Positions 48,165 through 62,500 of a stretch of DNA of 64,000 nucleotides are shown here, piece after piece. The DNA is from Amphirosellinia nigrospora (Eukaryota > Ascomycota > Sordariomycetes > Xylariales > Xylariaceae): the NCBI GenBank assembly GCA_004123355.1, contig SCHM01000002.1:6359569-6423568 (forward strand), read 5' to 3'. Below the pieces are notes generated by a model. That model ran no database searches. It saw nothing but the letters and a program-made list of their open reading frames with translations, and was not told the DNA's origin. A program made the position numbers and the translations under genes. Each line of letters begins with the position of its first letter. The stretch's first letter is position 1.

Positions 48165-51100
48165 TAATATTTTTAGCTAAAAAATATAAATTAATAAAAA
48201 TAAAAATAAAATTTAAACTTAGTTATATAAGCTACGTTTTTTATATTATATTTTAGTTTTTTTAGTATTATATTAATAAAAAAAAAAATTAATTATTTTA
48301 ACGTATTTTAATACTATATTTTCGTATAAAAGTTTAATTAATAACGTATAATTATATTATTTTTTAATTATTATTATATAAATTATATAAAAATTTATAA
48401 TATAATTTAATAATTTTTTATTCGTAATATTTTTAAATATAATAAAAAATAATAATTAATTATAATAACTAATATAAACAAATATATAAAAACGCTATAT
48501 TTTTAAAAAAGTAGTTAAAATAATTTTTTTTTTTTAGCTAATATTTTATATAATAGTATAGCTAAAAAAATTGTTTAAAAAATTAGTATATTTTTAAGTT
48601 TTATATAAAAACTATTAATTTTTATACGTATAAAAATATTTTATAAAACTTTAAAATAGCTATTATAAAATAAATTAATATAAATAATATATTTATATAT
48701 AAAATATAATATATTTTATATAATTTAAAAAACTTTTAAAAATATTAATAAAAAACTTTAAAATAATAAAACTTAAAATATTTAATAAAATTAATATTTA
48801 AATTATTAAAAAATTTATAACGTTTTTTATATAAAAAACGTTTTAAATTAAAAACTTATAAAATAATTAAAAAAAACTATATTATATAATTTATAAAAAA
48901 TAAATATATTTTAGCGTATAAATTTTAAATTTTTATATAATTATTTTAAATAATATTTACGTTTTTTATATTAAATTAATAATTTTAAAATTAATAAAGT
49001 TTTTTTATATAATAAATAATTTTATAATTTTTTTTTTAAATAAAAAATAAATAAAAAAAAATAAAAAAATAAATAAAAAATAGCTATAAAATAACTTATA
49101 TATATAATTAAAAGCTAGCTTTTTAATTTTAAATAATAAAATATTATATAAAAATAAAATATTAAAAATAAAGTTTTAAAAATTTTTATAATTATTAAAC
49201 GTTATTTATTATTTATTTTAGTTAATAATTTATTTTTTATATAAATAAAAATATATATATTTTTAATATATAATAAAATATTTAGTTTTTTAAAAAATTT
49301 TTTAAACTTTAAAATAATTTATTTATTATATAATATTAAATATAAAAATATTTTTATTTAAAATTTAAATTTTTTTATATAATATTTAAAACAAAGTTAT
49401 TTATTTATAAAATATTAAATTTTTTTAAAAATTTAATAAAAAAAAAAATTATTTTAAAAAGCTATATAATTTATTTTATAATAAAATATAATAATTTATT
49501 AATTATTATTATAAACTTAAAATTATAAAAATTAGTTTTATATTATATTTTTTATAATATTAATTAATAATAAAAAATTATTATATATATTATATTAATT
49601 TTAATTATATATAAAAAAAACATATAATATTATAAATATTATTTTAATATTATTATAAACTATAATTAATATTAAACTAATTAAATTAATATTATTTTCG
49701 TATAAATATATAAATAAAAAAAAATTTATTTTATACGAAATATTAAAAATTATAATTAATAAGCTATTTAAAGTTTAAAAATATTTAAAATAAAATATTT
49801 AAAAAAATTTATTTAAATATAATTATTATATATATATATAAAAATATTTTAAAATTCGAAATAATATTTATTTTTTAAAAATTTATATATAAAAGATTTT
49901 TTTTAAATTTTTATTTATATTTTTAAGTTAAAAAAATTTAATAATTTAATATTTTATATAAAAAATAAAAAATTTTTATTATATAAATTAATAGTATAAT
50001 TAAATTAATTATTATTTATAATATAAAAATATTATATAATTTTTAAAAATTTTTAAAAATAATATATTAGTTAAAATTATATAAATAGCTATTTTTTAAA
50101 AAATTTATATATAAATAAAAAATATTTTATTTATTAAAAAAATATTAATTAATTAATTATATTTTTAAAAAAGTTTTATATAAAAAACTAATATTTTAAT
50201 ATATATAAAATAATATTTAAAAATAAACTAACTTTTAAAGAATTTTTAACTTATTTAATTAAATATAAAAATTATTTAAATATATATAATAAAAAAAAAA
50301 AATTTAATATATAAAATAAAAATATTATATAATATATTATAAATAATATATTTATATATTATATAATAAAAAAAAATATTTAGTTAATAATTATAAATTA
50401 ATTATTTAATTTATTTATATTTAATAATTAATACTATATAAATATTAAAATATTATTTAAAATATAAAGCTTTAAAATTTTTTATTATAAAAAACTATAA
50501 ATAAAAGCTTATATATAAAAAACTTAAAAACTAAAATTATTTAAATTTTTAAAATAACTAAAATAAATTTTAATAAAAATTATATAATAATTTTAATTAA
50601 TATAATAAAAATTAATAATTAAATTAGCTATATAATATTTTATATTTTAGATATTTTTATTTTATTTTTATTTTTTTAAAAAATATAAATTATTTAAAAA
50701 TATATTTTAATAATATAAAAATATTATTATATAAAAAATAAAAATAATATTTTTATTATATATAAATAAAGTTATTTATTTTTTAATATTAGCTTATATA
50801 AAATAATTAATTATTTTATAAAAATTAAACAATATTTATTTTATAAACGATTTAAATATTTTTATATAAAAAAATTATATAAAATATTATTATATATAAA
50901 ATATAAAATTAAATAATTTATTTTAAAAAAAATCTAAAAATTTTATTATTATTATTAAATATATAATAAAGTTTTATAACGATTTAAATTTATAATTAAA
51001 AATAATTATAAATTTAATTATAAAGTAGTTATTAATATTATATAAATAAATAATTAAAATATATTATATATTATTAATATTATTATATTATTTTAAATAA

Positions 51101-54100
51101 CGATTTTTTAAAATTAATATTTATATAAAATATATAAAAATATTATATAAATATTAAATTAATATTTATTAAAAACTTTTTAATAATATTATATATAACT
51201 TTAAAATAAATTTTTTATTAAATAAATTTAAAAAATATATAAAAATAATTATAATAATATTATAAAATATTTATTAAAATATATTAAATAATAAATAAAA
51301 TAAAATAAATATATAAGCTATTTAAATATATATAATATTTTTAGGAAAAAATCGATATATATATAAATAATAAATTAATTTTATAAATATAATAAAAATA
51401 TTAAATAATATTATTAGATTTAATAGTTTTATATTAATTTTTTTTGTTTTTAAAACTTATTTTTATATTAATAAAAAATTTTTTTTATTTTTTTTTATTA
51501 TATAAAAATAATAGCTATTTAAAAAATAATAAAATACTATATAAAACTATATAAAAATTAAAATTAGTTATATAATTAATAAGTAAAATAAACTATTTTA
51601 TATAATATATTTATATTTTTTTTAAAGCGAAATTTTAATATAAAAAAAAAATAAAATAAAAAAACTATATAAAATCAAAATAATCGAAAAATTAAATATA
51701 ATTATAGCTTTAATTAATAAATTAATATATTTTTAATATATATAAATTAAGCTATATTATTATATAAAAAATATTTAAGCGGATAATTTAAATTAAAATA
51801 ATATATAATTTATATAGCTAGTAATTATTAAAAAAATATAGCTAGCTAAAAAAAAAAAATTTAGTTTTATTATTATATAATGTTTAAATATATTTATTAT
51901 ATAATATTTAAATTATAAACTTTTTAATAAAAAAAAAAAATAATTTTTAAATTAATAATTAAACTATATATAAATAAAGTTATTATAACTTTTAATAAAC
52001 TATTTAAAAAATTAAATATAATAAAATTAATAAATTTATTATATAAAATGTTTTTAAATTTATTATATATAATTTAAATATTTACGGGAAAAAATATATT
52101 TTAAGTTTTATTTTATATAAAAATTAAAAAAAAAATTATAAAGTTATATAAAAAGTTTAAATTTATTATATAAAAATATAATAATATTAAAAAATATTAT
52201 TTTAATTTAATTATTAATAATTTAATAAATAAACTAATAGTTAATTTTAATATTTAGTTTTATTTTTATAAAATTTTAAGCTTTATATAAGCTTAAAAAT
52301 ATTATTTAAGCTTATATTTAATTAGAAAACAAATTATTATATAATATTTATATTTGTTTATTTTTAAAGCTAAAAAAAAATATTTTTTAAAAATTATTTT
52401 ATATATTATATAACTTTTATATAGCTTAACTAAATTTAAATTATATTAGTTTAAAATATATTATTAATATTATTAAAAAAACTTAAAATATAAATATTTA
52501 TATATAATTTATATTTATTAATTATATAATAGTTTAAATATTTTTAAAATAATTAAAATATAAACGGATAATATATTAAGTTTTATTACGCTAGATTTTT
52601 TATTATATAAAAAAAAAACTTAAATAAATAAAACTTTATATAAAGCTAAAAAAGATTTTATTTTTTAAATATTTTTTTAAGTTTAATAGTAAAAAGATTT
52701 TTTTATATAAATAAAATATTATAATAATTTAAAAAGCTAAACTAAAAATTTAACTAAAGTTAATTTTATATAAAAATTTATTTAAGTTTATATTTTTTAA
52801 CGAACTAAAAAAATATATATTAATAATATATTAATTTAAAGCTACGTATAATTTTACTATTATAGTTTAAATTATTAAGCTATAATTATATAATATTAAA
52901 ATATTAAATAAACGGATTAAGTAATAAAAAATAATTTATTAAAAAAGTTTATATTTATTTTTTTAATTTTTATTATATAAAGCTTTTTATTTTTATAAAT
53001 AAATTATTTATAAATAATATAAATATAATTTTATAATTTAAATTTATTATTATATTTATAGTTAAAGTTTATATAAAAAATATAATAAATTTAAATTTTA
53101 AAATTAAAATAATATTATATTAAAATTTAAATAAATATAAAAAGTTATATAAAATGTTTTAACTAATAAATTATATAATATAATTAACGGTTTTAATAAT
53201 ATTATTGTTTTTTATATAATATTTTAAAAAGTTATAAAATATTTAATTTATTTTTAATATTTACTATTTTATGTTTAAATTTTAAATTATTATATAATTG
53301 CTTAGTTAAACTAAAAATAATTTAAAAGAAAAAATTAATAATAAATATTATATTTTTCTAAAAATTATATAAAAAAAAAAAAATTTTTAAAATATAATAA
53401 ATTAATAATAAAAATAACTTAGCTAATATATTTATTAATATATTAAACTAAATATTAAAAACTTTAGTTTTTATAAATAAGCTATTTATATAAATTAAAA
53501 TATTTATTAAAAAACTATAAAAATATTTATATAATAAATAATAGCCGGATATATAAAAAATATATTATATATAAATATTTAAAAAGCAAATATTATATAT
53601 AAATAATAAAAAAGTTAGAAAATTATAGCAAAAATAATAATTAAAATTTATATTTTAAAAAATAATGCGTATGATTAATTTTTTATTTTTTTATTTTTTT
53701 TTTTTCTTTTAAACTTAAACTATATATAGTAAAATAATAAATATTATATAATCGCTATATATAAACGTTATAAGCGCTACTTTAAAAACTTAGTATTATA
53801 TAATATTAATTAAATAAAGCATTTTAATAATTAATATAATTGCTATATAAATTATTTTAGTATAAAATAACAATTTAGCTATAACTTTAAATAAAAATTA
53901 TACGGAAGTATTTTTTTTAACGTATAAACTTTTTTATATATTAGCAAAAATAATAATTAATAATATTTAAAAATAATATTATATAAAAAAATAAAAGCGA
54001 TTATATTTTTTTTTATTTTATATATATAAATAAATTAGCTAAAATATATATTAAAAATTATTTGTATAAAATAAATAAATAAAAATATACGTACGTTTAT

Positions 54101-54355
54101 ATATAATATTAATATAAAGCTTTATAAGCTTAATTTTTAATAAAAAAGCTATAGATTTTAGTAGTGCTACTATTTTTTAAACGTACGAAGTTTTAAAACT
54201 ATATAATATTATTAAAAGCAAAAAACGTAAAACATAAGTAAAAGATTTTAATAAAGTTAATAAGTTTTATAGTAGCTATTATTAATATTAATAGCAATTT
54301 TACTTTAATTGTTTATTAATATAATATTTAAAAGAACTTAAAAACTTTATATATA

Positions 54356-54420
54356 ATAATAATAATAATAATAATAGCAGTAATATTATAATAATATTAT
54401 TAATATTGCTATTAATATTA
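54356..54420 (+). repeat. TAA/ATT triplet microsatellite
   Basis: TAATAATAATAATAATAATAATAGCAG-type triplets run on into ATTATTAATATTGCTATT. This is degenerate AT-rich triplet DNA. Confidence 0.8.
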
Positions 54421-54540
54421 TTAATATTATTAGTATTACTAGTATTATTATTAATATTACTGCTAATATTATATTTATTATATAATAATTATTAAATTTA
54501 ATATTATATAAGTTTATAAATTAGTTAAAATATACGTACG

Positions 54541-54542
<2 letters not shown>

Positions 54543-54607
<65 letters not shown>
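54543..54607. repeat. (AT)n dinucleotide microsatellite
   Basis: About 30 uninterrupted AT units, self-complementary. It generates a spurious poly-Ile/Tyr ORF on the minus strand. Confidence 0.97.
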
Positions 54608-54612
<5 letters not shown>

Positions 54613-54625
54613 AATATGCGCGCGT

Positions 54626-54649
54626 AAAAAAAAAAAAAAAAAAAAAAAA
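54626..54649 (+). repeat. Poly-A run of 24
   Basis: 24 consecutive A after GCGCGCGT, just downstream of the AT microsatellite. Given the homopolymer problems elsewhere, its true length is uncertain. Confidence 0.9.
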
Positions 54650-54975
54650 TAGTATAAAAAATAACCTAATTTATATATAATAGTAATAATATAAAGGTAA
54701 TTATTATTTAATTTTTTAAAATATTTAAGCAAATTAAATAAAAAATTATATATAATTTATATAGGTTAGTTTTTTTATTTATATTTAATTTTTTTTTTTA
54801 CGTATAGTTATATAAGCATTAAATATTTTAAAAAAATAATAATTTAATATACTATTAAGCGTTTTTTATTTATATATTTATTATATAATATATTTAATAT
54901 TTTTTTTTACGTTTAGATTTTTTATGTTAAAAAAATAATTGTATAAAAGCACGTTATAGCTAAAAAAAAAAAACT

Positions 54976-55266
54976 AATATTATAATTATAGTATTATTTA
55001 CATATAAAGTTAATATATTAATATTAATATATATAATAATTAATTATTAATTATAATATTAGTTATTTGTATAATTAGAGTTAGGCTAGTATATCTGCCG
55101 ATTTAGTTGTATAGTATATTGCGGCAGAATTTTTTTGTATAAAAAAATTTTCCGTATAAAAGCTTAGCTTTCGTACAAATAATTAAAAGAAAATAAATCG
55201 ATATATACTAGTATTTATTTTATTTATTATTATATATAATATTACTTTTAGCTATTTAATATTAAA
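54976..55266 (+). repeat. LTR-like copy B2
   Basis: The same order of blocks as B1: TAATATTATAATTATAG, TATATCTGCCGATTTAG, TATTGCGGCAGAATTT, TATAAAAGCTTAGC, then ATTTATTTTATTTATTATTA. Differences from B1 are largely C/T and G/A, with a few small indels. Each copy keeps G or C at some sites where the other has A or T, so both have been mutated independently. Confidence 0.82.
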
Positions 55267-55865
55267 CGAAATTTTTTATATTATATTAATATAAATATTT
55301 AAAATTATTAATATTTTATAAAAATAGTAGGGATTAAAATTATTATTTATTACGTTTTATTTAGCTATTTTAAAATGCTAATATATTATGTCCTTAGTAA
55401 TTATATATATATTTTTACGGGAAATATTTTAAATTAAATAATATAACTAATATAAAATTATTTTTTATTAATTTTTATTTTTAGTTTTAAAGTTTAAATA
55501 TTTAATTTAAAATAGTAATAAAGTTTATAATTTTTTTTTTCGCTAAATAAATAATATAGTTAATATATTTATAAAGTTTTAATAAGCTTATAAACTTAAT
55601 TTAAATTTAAAATAACTTTATGTTTTTATAAATTAACTTTTTATTTATTTTATTTTTTACGTTTTTATATTATTTATATAGCTTTATAAGCTTATAAATT
55701 ATTTAAAAGTAATTTTTAGCACTATTTTTTTTTAACTATTTTTTTTTTAAAACTTATTAGTAAAAAAACAATTTTACTTTAGTAAAATATATTTAACGTA
55801 AAAAGTATACTTATAAATATTTTTTATTATAATATTTATATATAATAAAGTTATAAAAAAAACGT

Positions 55866-56625
55866 TAATAATAACTAAAATATTTAAAGTAAGATTTTTT
55901 ATTATAATTATTTTAAGCGTAATTACGTTATAAAAAAAAAATATTAGTTTTAACTAAAAGTTTAAAAGTAAAACTTTTATTAAAATATTATTTAAGCATA
56001 ACTATATTGCGGAAAAAAAATATTAGTTTTAACTAAAAGCTTAAAAATAGGACTTTTTATTATAATATTATTTAAGCGTAATTATATTTATAAAAAAAAA
56101 TTTTAATTTTAGCTAAAATTTAAAAATAAAATTTTTTATTAAAATATTATTTTAGGCGTAATTACGTTATAAAAAAAAAATATTAGTTTTAGCTAAAAGT
56201 TTAAAAGTAAGATTTTTATCGTAATATTATTTTAAGCGTAACTATATTATTTAAAAAAATATTAGTTTTAGCCGAAAGTTTAAAAGCAGGATTTTTATCG
56301 AAATATTATTTTAAGCGTAATTACGTTATAAAAAAAAATATAGTTTTAACTAGGGGCTTAAAAGCAGGATTTTTTATTATAATATTATTTTAAATATAAC
56401 TATATTATAAAAAAAAAATATTAGTTTTAATTAAAAGCTTAAAAATAAGATTTTTATCGTAATATTATTTTAAACGTAATTATATTATAAAAAAAAAACA
56501 TTAGTTATAGCCGGGGGCTTAAAAATAGGACTTTTTATCGAAATATTATTTTAAGCATAACTATATTATAGAAAAAAAACGTTAATTATAACTAAAAGCT
56601 TAAAAATAAAAATTTTTAACGATAT
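55866..56625 (+). repeat. About 80-bp satellite-like tandem array, roughly ten copies
   Basis: The recurring unit runs TAGTTTTAACTAAAAGTTTA, then AAAGTAAGATTTTTAT, then CGTAATATTATTTTAAGCGT, then AATTACGTTATAAAAAAAAA. Units begin near 55870, 55950, 56030, 56109, 56189, 56268, 56347, 56428, 56510 and 56590. Copies differ mostly as C/T or G/A, and the least changed ones carry TAGCCGGGGGCTTAAAA. The array is a RIP-degraded minisatellite. Confidence 0.88.
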
Positions 56626-57227
56626 TTATTAAACGTAAAAGCTAGTTTTAATAATAACGTTAAATTTATTAAAGCTGCTATAAAAGCTTTATAATTAAAT
56701 TATTTTTAAAATTCCGGATATAAATATTTCTAGTTTTAATATTAATATTTTTAAAAGCTTTAAACATAATAATAAAAAAGCTAGCTTTTATTAAAAAGCT
56801 TTTATATTAATTTTATAAAAAAATATAATTTTTTCGGTATTATTTTTAAATAAAATATTATAAGCTTTTAGATTATTATATTATATTTTTAAACTAATAG
56901 CTTATAAAATAATTAATAAAATTATATTTTATAAAATATAGTTTATTAAAAATTTATTTTTAGCTAAAAAAAGCTATATATTAATAAATAATATTATATT
57001 TAGATTTTTAAATTTATAAAAACTTTATTTATAATAAATAATTTTAACCGGTAAAAAGTTCGTTTATAATAAGCGGTTTTTGTTAAAAAATTAAAATAAA
57101 CAATTTATAAAAATAATATATTAATTATATAATATTTAATTAGTTATTTAATAAATATTAATAAAATATTAAACTAAAATTATTATTAATATTATTAAAA
57201 ATATTATTTACGTAAGTTCGGCCGTAT

Positions 57228-57745
57228 AAATATTTAGCTATTAAAATAATAATATTATCGTATAATTATTATTTTTAAAAACGTTAAAATATAATAGCTA
57301 ATAAGCTAAAATATTCTATTTAAATTATTTACTAAATAAACTAAAATATAAAAAATTAGCTTTACTAATAGTTAATTATTAATAAAAAACTTTATAACGT
57401 TATTATTATTAATAAATATATTAGCTAAAAATAATTAATTATATAAATATTTAACTATTAAAATAATAATATTATAATATAATTATTATTTTAAAACGTT
57501 AAAATATAATAGCTAATAAACTAGGGCATTTTATTTAAATTATTTATAAATAAGCTAAAATATAAAAAATTAGTTTCGCTAATAATTAATTATTAATAAA
57601 AAGATTTTATAGCGCTATTATTATTAATAAATATACTAGCTAAAAAATAACTAATTAAATAAATATTTAATAGGTTAAATAAAAATAATAATAATAATAT
57701 AACCGTTAAAACTAGTATATAAAAGCTAATAAGTTAAAATATTTA
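57228..57745 (+). repeat. About 210-bp tandem repeat, two and a half copies
   Basis: AATATTTAGCTATTAAAATAATAATATTAT at 57228 recurs near 57437 as AATATTTAACTATTAAAATA and again, degenerate, near 57659. Each is followed by AACGTTAAAATATAATAGCT and ATATAAAAAATTAG blocks in the same order. Confidence 0.82.
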
Positions 57746-58569
57746 AAATATATTAATTATTAAATAAATTATTTATTTACGGATAAATAAAATTATATTT
57801 AAGCTTATAAAACTAAAGCTTAAGTTAAACTAAAGCTATAGCTAAAGCTTATATTTAAGCTAATTATTTATTATTAGAAAACTTTAATTTATAACTTTAG
57901 CTTTATATATATATTTTTTTTGCTTTTTTAAATATATTATTATTTGTTACGCTAGTTTTAAATCGAAGTTTATAAAAGCTATATAATTTCGAAGCTATTT
58001 TAGCTAATATAGGTTTTTAAAATATATTAATTAATTAATTTTTAAAATAGTAATAAAAACTATTATTAATTTTTAAAGTTATAATTTAATAATATTTTTA
58101 ACTTTTATTATTATTATATATATAAATAAATAGCTTATTAATAATTATATACGAATAAACTATAACTAAGTTTATATATTAGCTAGCTAGCGTATTTTTT
58201 AGTTTTATAGCTTAAATAGAACTATATTTTAATTATAACTTAGGTAAACTATTTATTATAAACGTATTATTTAAAAATATTATAACGCAACGTTAAATAT
58301 ATTTTATAAAAAAGTTCGCTTTATATTAAAAAGATTTAAAAAGTATATAATATTAACGTAGTTAAATCGTAAGTTATAAATAATAATTAATTAGTAATAA
58401 AATATAATAATTATACTTTTATATATAAATTTCCTTTATAATATATATATATATATATAATATAATATATTATATATTATATATAATAATATATATAAGT
58501 AATACTATTAAAAACAGATTTTCGAACATAACGTTATATATTGCTAACTAATATATTATTTTTTAAGTG

Positions 58570-59110
58570 TTTATTATTTTAACAGCATTTTTGTTTTATT
58601 TTAAATAGTTAAGCTAGAATAAAACAGAATATTTTTTAAACAATAAAATAAAAGCGCTATTTAAATACTAAAGTTTTTTTTTATGCTTTATTTTATTATT
58701 ATTGCTTTAAAGCATTTTTATTTTATATTAAGTAGCTAAGCTAAAATAAAATAAAATATACTTTTTAAACAGCAAAATAAAAGCGCTCTTTAAATATTAA
58801 AGTTTTAAATACTAAAGTTTTAAATATTAAAGTTCTAAACATTAAAGTTTTAAACATTAAAGTTTCTTTTTATGCTTTATTTTATTATTACCCTTTTAAA
58901 GCACTTTTATTTTATTTTAAATAGCTAAGCTAAAATAAAACAAAACATACTTTTTAAACAGCAAAATAAAAACGCTATTTAAATACTAAAGTTTTTTTAT
59001 ACTTTATTTTATTTTTATTGCTTTAAAATATTTTTTATTTTATATTAAATAGTTAAGCTAAAATAAAATAAATATATTTTTAAACAATAAAATAAAATAA
59101 AAGCTATATT
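58570..59110 (+). repeat. 126-bp tandem repeat, four copies, with an internal 14-15-bp expansion
   Basis: AAGCTAGAATAAAACAGAAT recurs with minor changes at about 58612, 58738, 58927 and 59053 (spacings 126, 189, 126). The longer spacing is due to five extra AAATACTAAAGTTTT-type units at 58790-58865. A PyrTGCTTTATTTTATTATT block accompanies most copies. Confidence 0.85.
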
Positions 59111-59497
59111 ATATTTAAAATAAACTTATTTTAATTTTTAATTTAATTATTTTTTATTTAATTTATTAATTATAATAAAGTTTAAAATAGTAAATAAAAA
59201 CTACTAGTATTATAACTACGTAATAAAAATAAAGTACTTAAACATATATATAAAACAAGCAGTTAAAACTTTATTAATTAAACTATTTTAGCTTTATAAT
59301 AAACGTTTTTTATTAAAAATATATATTATAAATATATATATTTAAAAGCAATTATAAATTTATTAACACCGAATTATAGTTTAACTTTATTATAAGCTTT
59401 TTTTATTATTATAAATCTATATATTTTAAATATATATACACAAATAATAAGCAATAATATAATATATTAAAAATAAAGCTATAGTTTAATTAAAAAT

Positions 59498-59567
59498 ATT
59501 ATTATTATTATTGTTATTATTATTATTATTATATTATTGCTATTATTATTGCTATATTATTATTATT
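59498..59567 (+). repeat. (ATT)n microsatellite
   Basis: About 70 bp of ATT triplets with occasional G or C interruptions. Confidence 0.85.
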
Positions 59568-62500
59568 TCTATTATAAAAAAAGCATAAATTTAACGTTAA
59601 ATAAGTTAATATTTATTAGCTTTTATAATAAAAATTAAAAAATAAGTAGTTAAAATATTATACAATAAATTAAACTATGCGCGCATAAATTAATATAGTT
59701 CGTTTAACTTTTTAATATTAATTATAATAGCTTTTTTTATATTTTTAATAAAGCAAAAAAAATAAAACTTAAAATATTTTTAAACCTTAAAATAAATATA
59801 TTTATATTAACGTAAAAAAACGATTAAAATATAAAAATAAAATAATTAAAATATTAAATATTTAATTATAGCTTTATATATTTTATAATAATTATTAAAC
59901 TAAAATTTTATATAGTTATATAATATATTTATTTCGGTATAAAAGATTTTTTTATTTTATATTATTTTATGTATTTTTTTGCTTTTGTTTTTTTTATTTG
60001 CTTTATTAGTTTAAATTAAATTAATAATATATTATTTATTAAATAGTATATAACTATAGTTCTAGTTTTTATTTAGGTTTTATATATATTTTTTTTAATT
60101 TTTTTTTAAAAATTTATTTATTTTAAATTAATAAAAAAACTATAACTATTAGCTTTAATTTATTTTAAAATATTATTATATAAAAAATTTAATAATTTAA
60201 TAGCTTATAATATATTATACTGTTTAATACGCTTAGCAACTATATTATTTATAATATTAATATAGCTATTAAAAATATTAAAAAATATTTCTCGAATATT
60301 TAAATATTTATTAAAATATTTATCGAAAATAATAAAAACTACCGAAATATAAATATATTATTAATACGATATTTATATAAAACTTTAATAATATATATAT
60401 TTTAAAAAACTAAAATATACAGGATAAAACTATACGCTTAATAAAATAGCTTAACGGTATAATAAAATATTATTTAATTATTAATATTTATATTACGAAA
60501 AGTTTTTTTAAAAAAATAAAAAATATATATATATATAAATATTAAATATATATATAAATATAAATATACTTAGGTTTTAGGTTTAATTTAAAAAATAAAT
60601 ATATATTTAAGCAATAAATATATTTTTAAATAGTTTTAAATATTATAAGATTTTATATTTATTATTTTAATTAAAAAATAAAAAATAATAATATTTAAAA
60701 AACCTAGTTAGCTAAATAAAACTAAGGTTAATAAAATTAAAAAAATATAATAAATTAACTATCCGGTTATCCGGTATATAAAATAATATTTAATATTTAA
60801 AATATTTTATAAAAGTTCTAAAATATAAAACTATAATATATTAAATAAGCTTTTTTATATTAATATTATAATAATATATAAAAAAAACTATATAAATAAA
60901 ATATTATTATAAGTTTAATAGTTTATATTTTTTATAGTTTTAATTAAAATATAAATAAAATATATTAAAATTTAAAGTTAATATTATATTTTTTATAAAA
61001 ATAAGTTGTTTTTTTTAAACGTTAAATAAATAATTAATAAAAAATAAATATTAAATAATATTATTATATAAAAATTATTAGATATAAATATAATTATATT
61101 TTAGCCGTACGTAAAATTTTCAATAATATTTATAAAAATAATATTAAAAACAAATCGGTAAATTAAGTTTACTTTTATATATTAAAAACTACTAGTATTT
61201 AATATTTATTAGATTTTACGGATATAATACTTTTAAATATATTTTAAATAAAAATAATAAACTTTTAATTTATTATTAAGACTTTAAGCATTTAAAGCTG
61301 TTTATAATAAATAGCCGCTTAAGCAGCTTTAGTTACTTTTATTAACTAGTAGTCCTAGCTTATTTAATATTATTTAATTTTAGGATTACGCCGGCTTTAA
61401 ATAGTATTTAAAAAATTATTAGTTTAAATATTATTAATTTATAAAAATTATATATATAATACGTTTTATTAAAAAAATACTATAAATAAAAAACATATAT
61501 ATAGCAAGCAAAAAAAAAAAAAATATATCGCTAAAAATAGTAAAAAAATAAAAATAATATATTTTAATATATATATTATTTAGCTTAAAAATTAACAAAT
61601 ATTAAAAACTAAAAATAATTATTACGTTATTAAATTTTAAATTTTATTTGCTAATAAACTTAAATCGTTTAATAAACGAATTATACTTATATTATATAAA
61701 ATAGAATTTTTTTAATTATATAATATAAATATATTTTTTTAAATATTATATATTATAATAGCCCAGGTAATAATATAATTATAATAAATAATTATAAATA
61801 AACGTAAAGTTTAATAACTTTATTAAAATTAAACTTTATTAATATATAATATTTTATTAATATATAATTTTTATACGTAAATTTTAATTATATTATTTTC
61901 GAGCTAATTTTATATAATTATAGTTATTAAAATTATTAGAAAAAAATATACTTTTTACGTAACTAAAAATAAATAATCTTATTAAAATATAGCTTTTATA
62001 GCTTTTTTTATTTAATATAAATAAATAAAATATTATAATAATAGCTTTTTAATAAGCCGGCGTATTTAATTTAATATAGTACGTTTTTTTTATTATATTT
62101 AAAAATATTCGATTTAAATATTTATTATAATAGTTTTATAAGCTTTTTTAAATATTATTTAGCTAACTATTATAGCATTAATATTTTATGTTTAAAAATA
62201 AACTTTTATAAATTTTGTTTTTTTTAATTTTATTATTTAATTAAAGTTTATAACTAAAAATACTATTAGCTTTAATAAATATTATTTGCTATTTAGCTAT
62301 TATTTGCTAGCTATATTATTATATTAAAAGTTTTAATAATTTTATAAATATATAAGCTTATATTTAAAAAAAGCATTTAAATTATAGTAATAAAAAAAAA
62401 TAAAAAAAATATAATATATTACTAGGTTATAAAATTATATTTAAAAATTATATATAATAATTTAATAAACTTAATTTAAATAAAACTAGCTAATATTTTA

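Larger units (their letters stand above)
47879..55266. mobile_element. Candidate LTR retrotransposon B, RIP-degraded
   Basis: Direct repeats of about 285-290 bp (47879-48164 and 54976-55266) bound 7.4 kb. The interior is A/T-converted and carries a long AT microsatellite and a poly-A run just before the right copy. The size and arrangement fit an LTR element, but no coding remnant can be read to confirm it. Confidence 0.58.

Noticed and set aside
54514-54732. 72-codon minus-strand ORF
   Set aside because: It is the translation of the AT microsatellite and the poly-A run.
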